Numbered from the stretch's first letter, positions 1 through 6,654 are shown. The stretch is DNA of 7,795 bases from Nitratiruptor sp. (GCA_015494595.1 WGAX01000117.1:1-7795), one strand, 5' to 3'. A program made the numbers and translations. Notes: generated by a model not told the origin, from the letters alone.

Positions 1-1142
1 ATCTCTATTGGCAGATGCGCAGCCTTGGCAAACTCATAAAAGATTGGCAAAGAGATAGAAGTTAGCGCAGTATTGCTAGTAACCTCTGTAGCAAAGGAGA
101 CAAACAGAGCTACAATAAAGAGCAATACAACCAAAGGCATTCCTGCAAACGTACCCAATCCCAAAGCTATACTTTTAGCGAGTCCCGTTTTTAAAAAAGC
201 GCTTGCTATGGCAAAGCCAGCCCCAAACAAAAAGACAATCTCATAAGGCATCTGCTTGGTATCTTCCCACTGCAAAATTGCAATATTTGGTAAAAAAAGC
301 AAAAGCCCAAAACCAAGCAATAAGAGCTTTTCATTCAGCACAAATTGAGGAAAAAAGGGCTTAATGAAAGCGTTAAAAAAAAGCAAAGCCACCAAAAGTA
401 GCAAAATTTTACTAAGAAGCTTTTGCTCTTTGCGCATTGCTCCAATCTCTTGCACACTGCAAGCAATCGGCTCATCTTTGACGCTTCTTGCCAAAAGGGC
501 TGGCACAATAAGAATCATAGCCCCAACTACTGGCAAAGTCAAAAAGATCCACTCCAAAAAGCTTGGCGCTGTAACTCCTCTATCTTCCAAAAATCCCAAA
601 AGAATCAGGTTTGGTGGTGTGCCTATGGGAGTAAGGATTCCGCCAATACTTGCTCCATAAGCTGTAGCCAAAAGGTAGCGCACCTTAAGGCGAACATTGG
701 TGGTTAAAAAGAGTGCTATTGGCATAAGCATAATTGTGACAGTGGTATTGGATAAAAAGGCGCTTAAAGAGGCAGAGGTGATAGCCAAAGCATAAATGAC
801 TCCTTTTGCACTTTTTGGAAAAAAGGAGATAAGCTTTGAGGCTATTACTTCGTGCAGTCTTGTCTTTTGCATACCGATTGCTAATAAAAATCCGCCAATA
901 AAAAGAAAAATGATCTCTTTTGCATAGTTTGGCGCTACACTTTTTAAGCTCATAATACCTAATGTTGGAAAGAGAATAAGAGGCAGAAGAGAGATCACTC
1001 CCAAAGGTAATGCCTCACTACTCCATAAATAGATCAAAAAAACAATACTCCCTAACAATTTTGCTTGTATTAGTTCTAGCCAGTAGCTACTAAGTCCAAA
1101 AGCCAAAAGCCCCAGCCCCACTCCAATTGATAGTTTTCGCAA
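1..1142 (-). CDS. DASS/SLC13-family divalent anion transporter (partial, C-terminus off left edge)
   Basis: This is an inner-membrane secondary transporter of the divalent anion:sodium symporter family, which moves dicarboxylates, citrate or sulfate, usually with Na+. The exact substrate cannot be read from the sequence. I translated 380 codons on the minus strand from TTG at 1142. The protein is strongly hydrophobic with many membrane spans. It carries the family's two inverted-repeat Ser-Asn-Thr signatures, at residues 131-133 (in AFLSNTTVTIM) and 356-358 (in TEVTSNTALTS), which line the substrate and sodium sites in family structures. It also has the GTPPN element at about 174-178 and an N-terminal WSSEALPLG motif near 40-48. 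The family usually has about 450-480 residues, so roughly the last 80-100 are outside the window. TTG is chosen because an AAGGAG-type ribosome-binding site lies 5 nt upstream and an in-frame TAG (the stop of the gene before it) closes the frame at 1172-1170. It lies 27 nt after the deacetylase gene, so it is probably co-transcribed with ilvC. Confidence 0.88.
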   Translation of the reverse strand, partial: MRKLSIGVGLGLLAFGLSSYWLELIQAKLLGSIVFLIYLWSSEALPLGVISLLPLILFPTLGIMSLKSVAPNYAKEIIFLFIGGFLLAIGMQKTRLHEVIASKLISFFPKSAKGVIYALAITSASLSAFLSNTTVTIMLMPIALFLTTNVRLKVRYLLATAYGASIGGILTPIGTPPNLILLGFLEDRGVTAPSFLEWIFLTLPVVGAMILIVPALLARSVKDEPIACSVQEIGAMRKEQKLLSKILLLLVALLFFNAFIKPFFPQFVLNEKLLLLGFGLLLFLPNIAILQWEDTKQMPYEIVFLFGAGFAIASAFLKTGLAKSIALGLGTFAGMPLVVLLFIVALFVSFATEVTSNTALTSISLPIFYEFAKAAHLPIE

Positions 1143-1147
1143 AACTT

Positions 1148-1152
1148 CTCCT
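1148..1152 (-). promoter_or_regulatory. Ribosome-binding site deciding the TTG start of the DASS transporter
   Basis: On the minus strand AGGAG occupies 1152-1148, followed by a 5-nt spacer and TTG at 1142-1140. No ATG is available further upstream in this frame before the stop at 1172-1170, so this site fixes the non-ATG start. Confidence 0.7.
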
Positions 1153-1169
1153 TTGGATAGAGAATCTAT

Positions 1170-2159
1170 CTAATAGTATTCATCTATATATATTAGTTTA
1201 ACTTCTTTTAAAATCCCTTTAGATTTTGCAAGGGCTTTGATAGTTGCTGGGCGGGGATGGCCTATAGCTATGGCTAAGCCTTTTCTTTTGGCAAAATGTA
1301 CTGCTTTTTTGATCTGCTTTGCAATATATTTTACATTTGCTTCATTATCCAAAAAAATGTTTCTAGCAATATAGGGATCACCAAACTCCTTTACAACTTT
1401 TGCAACTTGACTATGAGGAGTTGTTCTGCTGTCAACAAAAATAAATCCATACTTTTTGAGAACTTTTTCTAATCTCTTCATTGCTTTATAGTTGGAAGTA
1501 AATTTACTTCCGGTATGGTTATTAATAAATCTAGCAGTAGGAAATTCGTCTCGTATTTTTGCTATTACATCTTCTATCTCCTTTTTGGAAGAGGTTATTT
1601 TAAGCGTATGCTCCTCTTCGTTACGATAGTGATTTGCCTGTAAAGGAAGATGGATCATATAGTGACTACATTTTTTGGCATATTTTGGAGTAAAGGGATG
1701 ATCAGAAGAGGATGGGAAAAAGGAGAGATTGAGTTTGAGATCCAATTTTTGTAAAGCTTTCACCTGATATGCATAGGCTACATCATCAATAATAATAATT
1801 AATTGTGGCTTTTTAGCTATTGTAGCTGTACTGCTGCTTGAAGCAAAAGAAGAGAAGGAAGAAACCATTGAAGAGAAGGAGGCAGAAGAAGGAGCATTTT
1901 TTTCATAATCTGCAATCTCAGAGGGTTTTGTTTCAAGATACTTTTGCAAAACTTCATGCTCTCTTTGCTTGAGAGCCTCTATATTAGAGTGGTATATCTT
2001 TTTCTTCTCCTCTAATCCCTCTTCATACCCCAATTCATAAAGAATCATTCCCACGACTATAATCGAAACAAGTAAAACAATGATAGCAATGGAGAGAAAC
2101 AGATACTTTTTTGAGGTAAAAACTTTTTTTTTAGAAGATTTTTTTTTACGCTTTATCAT
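1170..2159 (-). CDS. Membrane-anchored divergent polysaccharide deacetylase (YibQ/DUF610-type)
   Basis: The 329-residue protein has a very basic N-terminus (residues 1-18), one transmembrane segment at about 19-41, a charged stretch likely to be coiled coil (about 45-88), a Ser-rich linker (about 90-115) and a C-terminal divergent polysaccharide deacetylase domain (about 118-326). Topology is probably N-in with the catalytic domain in the periplasm. Family motifs are visible: IIIIDD with the Asp pair at 125-126, MIHLPLQ at 168-174, NNHTGS at 213-218, VDSRTT at 242-247, FLDN at 269-272 and AIGHPRP at 298-304. The family has a NodB-like fold and is presumed to act on a cell-envelope glycan, but no substrate is established, so the role is unknown. 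A homologue follows ilvC in Campylobacter, as I recall. There is no recognisable ribosome-binding site before ATG 2159. The ilvC stop is 32 nt upstream and a stem-loop lies between the two genes. Two A9 tracts lie just after the start codon. Confidence 0.85.
   Translation of the reverse strand: MIKRKKKSSKKKVFTSKKYLFLSIAIIVLLVSIIVVGMILYELGYEEGLEEKKKIYHSNIEALKQREHEVLQKYLETKPSEIADYEKNAPSSASFSSMVSSFSSFASSSSTATIAKKPQLIIIIDDVAYAYQVKALQKLDLKLNLSFFPSSSDHPFTPKYAKKCSHYMIHLPLQANHYRNEEEHTLKITSSKKEIEDVIAKIRDEFPTARFINNHTGSKFTSNYKAMKRLEKVLKKYGFIFVDSRTTPHSQVAKVVKEFGDPYIARNIFLDNEANVKYIAKQIKKAVHFAKRKGLAIAIGHPRPATIKALAKSKGILKEVKLIYIDEYY
1849..1880 (-). repeat. Short direct repeat in the Ser-rich linker of the deacetylase gene
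   Basis: The 11-mer GAAGAGAAGGA (plus-strand reading) occurs at 1849-1859 and again at 1870-1880. The period is exactly 21 nt, or seven codons, so the frame is kept. In the protein it gives the imperfect heptad pair SFSSMVS and SFSSFAS inside a Ser-rich low-complexity linker. Confidence 0.75.
2124..2147 (-). repeat. Two A9 homopolymer tracts at the 5' end of the deacetylase gene
   Basis: In the coding strand there are nine consecutive A at 2147-2139 (codons 5-7, Lys-Lys-Lys) and nine more at 2132-2124 (codons 10-12, Lys-Lys-Lys), separated by two TCT serine codons. Both tracts are intact in frame in this sequence. Such runs are prone to replication or polymerase slippage. Confidence 0.85.
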
Positions 2160-2170
2160 TGTGCCATGAA

Positions 2171-2193
2171 GACATAGGCTTGTAGCCTATGTC
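2171..2193. other. Perfect 10-bp stem-loop overlapping the ilvC stop codon
   Basis: The arms GACATAGGCT (2171-2180) and AGCCTATGTC (2184-2193) are perfectly complementary around a 3-nt loop. In the minus-strand operon the hairpin includes part of the ilvC stop and ends 11 nt before the deacetylase ATG, with no U-run after it, so it is not a classical terminator for ilvC. Read on the plus strand it is followed by AATTTTT, which is the form of an intrinsic terminator. It could be a processing or stability element within the operon, or a terminator for antisense transcription entering ilvC. The structure is clear; its role is inference. Confidence 0.6.
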
Positions 2194-3214
2194 AATTTTT
2201 CTCTTGGTCTACAATCTTATTAGCAGTGATCCAAGGCATCATAGCTCTAAGACGCTTACCTACCTTTTCAATCGGATGATTTTCACAATTTCTTCGCTCA
2301 GCTGTCATTCTAGGATAGCCTGTCATACCCTCCAAAATGAAATCTTTGGCAAATTTTCCGTTTTGGATCTCTTTAAGAATCTCTTTCATAGCTTGGCGAG
2401 AAGATTCATTGATAACTCTTGGCCCACTTACATAGTCTCCATACTCCGCAGTATTACTGATGGAATAACGCATATTGGCAAGCCCGCCCTCATAGATGAG
2501 ATCCACAATGAGTTTAAGCTCGTGTAAACACTCAAAATATGCCATCTCTTCTGGATAACCCGCTTCAGTAAGAGTTTCAAAGCCTGCTTGAATAAGAGCG
2601 CTTACTCCACCACAAAGCACAGCCTGCTCACCAAAGAGATCTGTCTCAGTCTCATCTTTAAAAGTGGTATGGATGATTCCTGTGCGCCCTCCCCCAATTG
2701 CACTAGCATAACTTTTGGCTAGCTCTAAGGTATTACCGCTTGGATCTTGTGCTACTGCGATTAAGTCTGGAATACCTCCGCCTTTAACAAACTCACTTCT
2801 AACAGTATGTCCAGGTGCTTTAGGAGCTACCATCATAACATTAATATCTGCTCTTGGCTTGATACGCCCATAGTGAATATTAAACCCATGCCCAAAAGCG
2901 ATTGTATCGCCCTCTTTGAGATTTGACTCAATATCTCTATAGTAGACCTCTCTTTGGATCTCATCAGGAATTAAAATCATCACAACATCCGCCCATTTAG
3001 CAGCCTCATTCACCTCTACTACATCAAAGCCTTTTGCTTCAGCCTTTTTCCAGCTTCTCCCCCCCGGATACAATCCAACCTTAACTTCTACACCACTATC
3101 TCTGAGGTTTTCTGCATGCGCATGTCCTTGACTGCCAAAGCCAATAATGGCAACTTTTTTACTTCTTATAAGATTAATGTCACAATCTTTATCATAGTAG
3201 ATTGGTAATGCCAT
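2192..3214 (-). CDS. ilvC: Ketol-acid reductoisomerase, class I
   Basis: This cytoplasmic enzyme converts 2-acetolactate (or 2-aceto-2-hydroxybutyrate) to the 2,3-dihydroxy acid by Mg2+-dependent alkyl migration and NAD(P)H reduction, the second common step of valine, leucine and isoleucine synthesis. The 340 residues match the short class I length. The Rossmann motif GFGSQG is at 25-30, and H109 lies in FGHGFNIHYG. Metal ligands of the knotted C-terminal domain are visible as D192 and E196 (in ETDLFGEQ) and E228 and E232 (in YFECLHE), with S251 in YSISNTAEYGDY. The cofactor-specificity loop reads LYPGGRSWKK (about 48-57), keeping an Arg-Ser pair as in NADPH-using enzymes but otherwise differing from the Campylobacter form as I recall it. 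The start ATG 3214 has AAGGA 5 nt upstream. It is first in the minus-strand operon and divergent from rnr. Confidence 0.97.
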   Translation of the reverse strand: MALPIYYDKDCDINLIRSKKVAIIGFGSQGHAHAENLRDSGVEVKVGLYPGGRSWKKAEAKGFDVVEVNEAAKWADVVMILIPDEIQREVYYRDIESNLKEGDTIAFGHGFNIHYGRIKPRADINVMMVAPKAPGHTVRSEFVKGGGIPDLIAVAQDPSGNTLELAKSYASAIGGGRTGIIHTTFKDETETDLFGEQAVLCGGVSALIQAGFETLTEAGYPEEMAYFECLHELKLIVDLIYEGGLANMRYSISNTAEYGDYVSGPRVINESSRQAMKEILKEIQNGKFAKDFILEGMTGYPRMTAERRNCENHPIEKVGKRLRAMMPWITANKIVDQEKN

Positions 3215-3240
3215 AGCGATCCTTTTGAAAATTTTGGCTA

Positions 3241-3246
3241 ATTTTA
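3241..3246 (-). promoter_or_regulatory. Possible ilvC promoter -10 element
   Basis: On the minus strand TAAAAT (3246-3241) lies in an A/T-rich stretch and would start transcription about 20 nt before the ilvC ATG. No convincing -35 box is visible, which is common in Campylobacterota promoters. This is a weak assignment; other A/T-rich hexamers in the same 110-bp intergenic region could serve. Confidence 0.25.
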
Positions 3247-3290
3247 CTTAAAATTTGTTTAGTTTTGGATAAAGTGCACCAAATTCTTTA

Positions 3291-3299
3291 TGATATAAT
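3291..3299 (+). promoter_or_regulatory. rnr promoter: extended -10 element
   Basis: TGATATAAT at 3291-3299 is a perfect extended -10 box (TGnTATAAT). It would start transcription near 3306, giving a leader of about 20 nt before the rnr TTG. TTGGAT at 3265-3270 is the only -35-like hexamer, but its 23-bp spacing is too long, so the promoter probably relies on the extended -10. Confidence 0.6.
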
Positions 3300-3313
3300 G
3301 ATTAAAAACTTTT

Positions 3314-3318
3314 AAGGA
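3314..3318 (+). promoter_or_regulatory. Ribosome-binding site deciding the TTG start of rnr
   Basis: AAGGA at 3314-3318 lies 6 nt before TTG 3325-3327. The translation from this TTG (MKEFALKLIRG) has the charged start typical of short RNase R proteins, and no better ATG is in frame nearby. Confidence 0.65.
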
Positions 3319-3324
3319 AAAGAT

Positions 3325-5256
3325 TTGAAAGAGTTTGCACTCAAACTCATACGAGGTATTGTGCTTAAAGATGTACCAAGAGAGCATATTCCTCTGGTAG
3401 ATGATCTTATTCGCAAGAAAATCCTCAAAGTAGACGGCAAAATAGTCAAACTGAGCAACAAATATCGCATAGGAAAAATAGATATTGCCAGAAATGGTAC
3501 AGGATTTTTGGAAGTATTAGGTGTCAAAGCCAAGGATCTGCTCATAGAGCCTGAAGATCTTGCAGATGCTACCAGAGGTGATCTGGTTATTGCCAAAAGA
3601 AAATTTGGTGGAGGTGGGCGTCCAAAGGCAAAAGTAGTCTATATCTTAGAGAAAGCTTTCCGCTACAGTGTAGCCTACTTACAAGATGGTATCTTCTTTA
3701 ATATCAAAAATGAGATGCCAATAAATGTGAAAGCTAGCAAAAAATCGATCAATAAACTCCCTGCTAATACCGTTGTTAAAATAGATAATGAGAGCGCTAT
3801 TATCACAGAAGTGTTGGGTGTTTTGGATGATCCAGCAGTGGATGAGAAGATCTCACTAGCCCTTTATAACAAAAAGGAGGAGTTTAGTAAAGAGGCTGAG
3901 CTTGAGGCAAGTGCTTATAGCGATCCGATTTTACCAGAGCTCTACCCCAATAGAGTAGATCTGACACATCTGCCCTTTTGTACCATAGATCCAGTCACTG
4001 CAAAAGATCACGACGATGCTATATACTTTGATCCCAAAACCAATACCCTCTATGTAGCTATCGCAGATGTGAGCGAATATGTAGCGCCAATGGGAGCAAT
4101 TGACAAAGAGGCAAAGGAGCGAGGCTTTAGTATCTACTTGCCCCATAAATCGATTCCGATGCTGCCAAGAAATCTGAGTGAGGGAGTATGCTCTTTAAAG
4201 CCTGAGGTTATAAGGCTTGCGTTTGTGAGCAAAATTACACTGGATGAAAATCTTGAGCCTATTAAAGAGGAGCTTTTTGAAGCAATCATTAAAAGCCGCA
4301 AGAAATATAGCTACGATAGAGTCGATAAGTTTTTAGCAGGTAATTTAGAAAATGTAGATGAAGTGGATAAGGAGCTGTTGGAGTGGATGCTGCCTCTATA
4401 TGAGGTAACAAAGAAACTGCGCCAAAAGAGGCTTCTTAAAGGCTTTGAGTTTACTAATCCAGAGATTCGGCTTATTCTGGATGAAAAAGGAGAGCTCGTA
4501 GCTACTCAAATTGAGAAAGAGACGCCAAGCCACGCTCTCATTGAAGATTGTATGCTCTTAGCCAACAAGGCCACTGCAAAGATGTTTGATTATGGCATCT
4601 TTCGCACCCACGAAGAGCCAGATGCTACCAAAATTGAGGAGCTTTTAAATGAGCTTGCAGATATTGGAATTTTTACAAAAGAGTTCAATACCATTCACGA
4701 GCTTTTTTTGTATATCCAAAAAGAGGCTGAGAGACTGGGTATCAAGGAGCATGTGGACAGGCTTCTTATTCGCACCCAAAAGCAAGCGGGTTACACAGCT
4801 GAAAACATCGGACACTTTGGGCTTGGCTTTGAGAAGTATACCCACTTTACCAGCCCCATTAGGCGCTACAGCGACTTGACGCTGCATAGGCTACTTAAAG
4901 CCATCATTACAAATAACAAAAAGCAGCTTGACTTTATTTTGCGCAATATTGAAGCCTTAGCGGTAAAAATTAGCGAGCTAGAGAGAGAAGCGGCAAAGGT
5001 GGAGTGGGATTTTATGGATCGAAAGTTTGCGAGATGGGCAGCTAAAAGAGTTGGGCAGCGCTTTAAAGCTATCGTAACCGATCCAGAATCTACCCCTATT
5101 GCCAATATCGAAGATGAGATTGTGGGGGCTAGAGTATTTTTACCAAGAGCTGAAGTGGAGCTGTTTGAAAAGGTTCTAGTAGAGATTATTGATGTCAATA
5201 TCGCAACCACAAAAATCTATGCAAAAGTAGTAGAGAGACTCGATGTACAGGAATGA
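3325..5256 (+). CDS. rnr: Ribonuclease R (RNB-family 3'-5' exoribonuclease)
   Basis: This cytoplasmic processive 3'-5' exoribonuclease degrades structured RNA and takes part in mRNA turnover and RNA quality control. It has 643 residues, much shorter than the 813 of E. coli, the usual size in Campylobacterota. Residues 1-45 are a winged-helix-like start and about 46-200 hold two cold-shock/OB-type domains. The RNB catalytic domain (about 207-535) carries the metal-binding Asp set D222, D228, D230 and D231 in TIDPVTAKDHDDA, the YLPHKSIPMLPRNLSEG element at 271-287 with the aromatic Y271, and the HFTSPIRRYSDLTLHR signature at 507-522. About 560-640 is an S1-like RNA-binding domain. The long basic tail of E. 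coli RNase R is missing. The start is TTG with a good ribosome-binding site. The gene overlaps holA by 14 nt, so translation is probably coupled. RNase II (rnb) is the alternative name, but the domain order and PIRRY signature favour RNase R. Confidence 0.93.
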   Translation: MKEFALKLIRGIVLKDVPREHIPLVDDLIRKKILKVDGKIVKLSNKYRIGKIDIARNGTGFLEVLGVKAKDLLIEPEDLADATRGDLVIAKRKFGGGGRPKAKVVYILEKAFRYSVAYLQDGIFFNIKNEMPINVKASKKSINKLPANTVVKIDNESAIITEVLGVLDDPAVDEKISLALYNKKEEFSKEAELEASAYSDPILPELYPNRVDLTHLPFCTIDPVTAKDHDDAIYFDPKTNTLYVAIADVSEYVAPMGAIDKEAKERGFSIYLPHKSIPMLPRNLSEGVCSLKPEVIRLAFVSKITLDENLEPIKEELFEAIIKSRKKYSYDRVDKFLAGNLENVDEVDKELLEWMLPLYEVTKKLRQKRLLKGFEFTNPEIRLILDEKGELVATQIEKETPSHALIEDCMLLANKATAKMFDYGIFRTHEEPDATKIEELLNELADIGIFTKEFNTIHELFLYIQKEAERLGIKEHVDRLLIRTQKQAGYTAENIGHFGLGFEKYTHFTSPIRRYSDLTLHRLLKAIITNNKKQLDFILRNIEALAVKISELEREAAKVEWDFMDRKFARWAAKRVGQRFKAIVTDPESTPIANIEDEIVGARVFLPRAEVELFEKVLVEIIDVNIATTKIYAKVVERLDVQE

Positions 5257-6202
5257 GTTTGATAAAGCTCAAAAGAATTTCAAAAGCTATCTCTTTTGGG
5301 GAGAGGAGTCCTATTTAATCGAAAAGTATACTCAGATGATGACACAAAAGCTTGGCGATCCTGCCAATGCCTTGCGGCTCTATTTTGATGAGTATGATTT
5401 TGATATAGCCAAAAATTACCTCTCCCAAAGCTCACTCTTTGCAGATAGCAATCTACTCATAATCAAACACGACAAAGCTATCAATAAAAGTGAGCTTAAG
5501 CAGCTCATTGAAATATGTAAAAAAAATAGCAACAGCTTTTTGCTCTACGCCCTCCTATCCAATGAGGGCAAAAAGATAGCCCCACTCTTTGACAAAAAGC
5601 ACCAAAGCGTAGCGGTGCGTTTTTTCCCTTTATCACTTCAAGAGGCCAAAAAGGAGCTCATTGAGTTTTGCAAAGAGGAGAATATTGAGATAGACTCTTA
5701 CGCTTTAGAGCACCTTCTGGCAATGCTGCAAAACAGCGTGCAGCTGGCCAAGAATGAGCTCAAAAAACTCTCTCTGATAGCCAATCCCATCCAGAGTAAA
5801 GATATTGATCATCTCGTCTTTCCTCTTACTCCCCTCAATCTTGAATCTCTCTACATCGCTATTATTCGCAAACAGCCAATTGAGCAACTTTTAGCAAAAA
5901 TTTTGGAAGAGGAGCCCAATGAGATGAAGATCTTACTTGGGTTTGAGAACTTTTTGCAGCAGCTATTTCTCTTTTACAGCTATATTCGGCTGCACGGCAA
6001 TCTTGATTCATCAAAGATTTTGGGCTACAAACTTCCTAGACATATCGAAGAGGAGCGTATGGCATTAGCCATTAGAATTAAAAACTACCCCCAAATTTTT
6101 TTGCACCTGCAAGAGTGTGAATATCTGCTAAAAACCAAAAGTAATCTTGACAAAAGTGCAACACTACTTTCATATTTAATAAAAGTTCAAGAATTATTTT
6201 GA
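5243..6202 (+). CDS. holA: DNA polymerase III delta subunit
   Basis: The delta subunit is the clamp-opening wrench of the replicative clamp loader. It binds and opens the beta sliding clamp so that DnaX/delta' can load it on primed DNA. The protein has 319 residues, close to the family length of about 330-340. The N-terminus reads SYLFWGEESYLIEKY (about 15-29), matching the Y.L.GEE.YLIE start of delta proteins; as expected for delta there is no Walker A motif. QSSLF at 62-66 matches the beta-clamp-binding pentapeptide QxxLF in the position where delta carries its clamp-binding element. The middle and C-terminal parts are helical, including an AKNELKKLSL segment near 169-178 and a collar-like region from about 200. 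Sequence divergence is high, as is usual for delta. The start ATG 5243 lies inside the end of rnr, with only a weak purine-rich ribosome-binding site, so it is probably translated by coupling. A 77-nt gap follows before rpsF. Confidence 0.88.
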   Translation: MYRNEFDKAQKNFKSYLFWGEESYLIEKYTQMMTQKLGDPANALRLYFDEYDFDIAKNYLSQSSLFADSNLLIIKHDKAINKSELKQLIEICKKNSNSFLLYALLSNEGKKIAPLFDKKHQSVAVRFFPLSLQEAKKELIEFCKEENIEIDSYALEHLLAMLQNSVQLAKNELKKLSLIANPIQSKDIDHLVFPLTPLNLESLYIAIIRKQPIEQLLAKILEEEPNEMKILLGFENFLQQLFLFYSYIRLHGNLDSSKILGYKLPRHIEEERMALAIRIKNYPQIFLHLQECEYLLKTKSNLDKSATLLSYLIKVQELF

Positions 6203-6220
6203 TAGTATTGACTCGCTTTT

Positions 6221-6226
6221 TATACA
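6221..6226 (+). promoter_or_regulatory. Possible rpsF promoter -10 element
   Basis: TATACA at 6221-6226 follows a T-run in the holA-rpsF gap and would start transcription near 6233, just before the leader hairpin. No -35 box at proper distance is visible. A separate promoter for the ribosomal-protein operon is expected, but this site is weakly supported. Confidence 0.35.
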
Positions 6227-6241
6227 CACAAAAAAGCCTTG

Positions 6242-6256
6242 CCGAGCAGAGCTCGG
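6242..6256 (+). promoter_or_regulatory. Leader hairpin upstream of rpsF, candidate S6:S18 autoregulatory element
   Basis: CCGAGC (6242-6247) pairs perfectly with GCTCGG (6251-6256) around an AGA loop. It ends 10 nt before the AAAAGGAG ribosome-binding site and 23 nt before the rpsF ATG. Many bacteria carry in the rpsF leader an RNA that resembles the 16S rRNA site of the S6:S18 heterodimer and has a conserved CCG; binding represses the operon. Here the position and a CCG at the stem base fit, and both rpsF and rpsR lie downstream. I could not build the full published fold with an unpaired CCG, so the regulatory role is inference. It has no U-run, so it is not a classical terminator of holA. 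Confidence 0.4.
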
Positions 6257-6279
6257 ATATATAGCCAAAAGGAGAGAGA

Positions 6280-6654
6280 ATGAGACATTATGAGACGCTC
6301 TTTGTACTCAAACCAACCCTTACAGATGAGGAGAAAAAGGCGAAGTTTGAATTCATCAAAGATGTAATCACCAACAACGGCGGAGAGATTGTAGCCACAG
6401 AAGATGTAGGCGTAAGAAAACTTGCATACCCTATCCAAAAGTTTGAGAGAGGTCACTACTACATTATCTACTTCAAAGCCCCATCCCAAACAGTAAGAGA
6501 GCTTGAGAGAATCTATCGCATTACTGAAGATGTAATCAGATTTCTTACTATCAAATATGAAACACATAAAGATATTCGCGCTTGGGAGAAGATGGTAGAA
6601 AGAGCCAAAAAACTAAGCAATCAAACAGAAAAGACTGAAGCGAATGTACAATAA
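6280..6654 (+). CDS. rpsF: 30S ribosomal protein S6
   Basis: S6 binds 16S rRNA in the platform of the 30S subunit as a heterodimer with S18, which is encoded two genes downstream. The 124 residues begin MRHYETLFVLKPTLTDEE, the typical S6 start. GVRKLAYPIQKFERGHYY (about 44-61) and RIYRITEDVIRFLTIK (about 78-93) match the core of the ferredoxin-like fold. The last 25 or so residues form a charged, probably disordered tail, somewhat longer than in short S6 proteins. ATG 6280 has AAAAGGAG at 6267-6274 with 5-nt spacing, the strongest ribosome-binding site in the window. The stop overlaps the start of ssb by 11 nt, implying coupled translation. Confidence 0.97.
   Translation: MRHYETLFVLKPTLTDEEKKAKFEFIKDVITNNGGEIVATEDVGVRKLAYPIQKFERGHYYIIYFKAPSQTVRELERIYRITEDVIRFLTIKYETHKDIRAWEKMVERAKKLSNQTEKTEANVQ

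Noticed and set aside
364..707. Two overlapping plus-strand reading frames of 94-98 codons
   Set aside because: They lie wholly antisense to the DASS transporter frame, which has clear family motifs; their products are Ser/Lys-rich with no recognisable domain.
2189..2527. A 112-codon plus-strand reading frame
   Set aside because: It is antisense to the conserved C-terminal part of ilvC and has no ribosome-binding site or recognisable protein.
3265..3290. TTGG...CCAA and TAAAG...CTTTA inverted repeats in the ilvC-rnr intergenic region as an operator
   Set aside because: The arms are only 4-5 bp in A/T-rich DNA, so chance occurrence is likely and no regulator binding site is recognisable.
3298..3315. 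A five-codon reading frame (ATG ATT AAA AAC TTT TAA) before rnr
   Set aside because: Its ATG overlaps the promoter's -10 element, so it would lie upstream of the likely transcription start.
4645..5210. Several frames on both strands inside rnr
   Set aside because: All are shadows of the RNase R catalytic domain, whose own frame has the full set of family motifs.
6208..6226. TTGACT and TATACA as a complete promoter before rpsF
   Set aside because: The two boxes are separated by only 7 bp, too close to act together; only the -10-like box is kept as a weak candidate.
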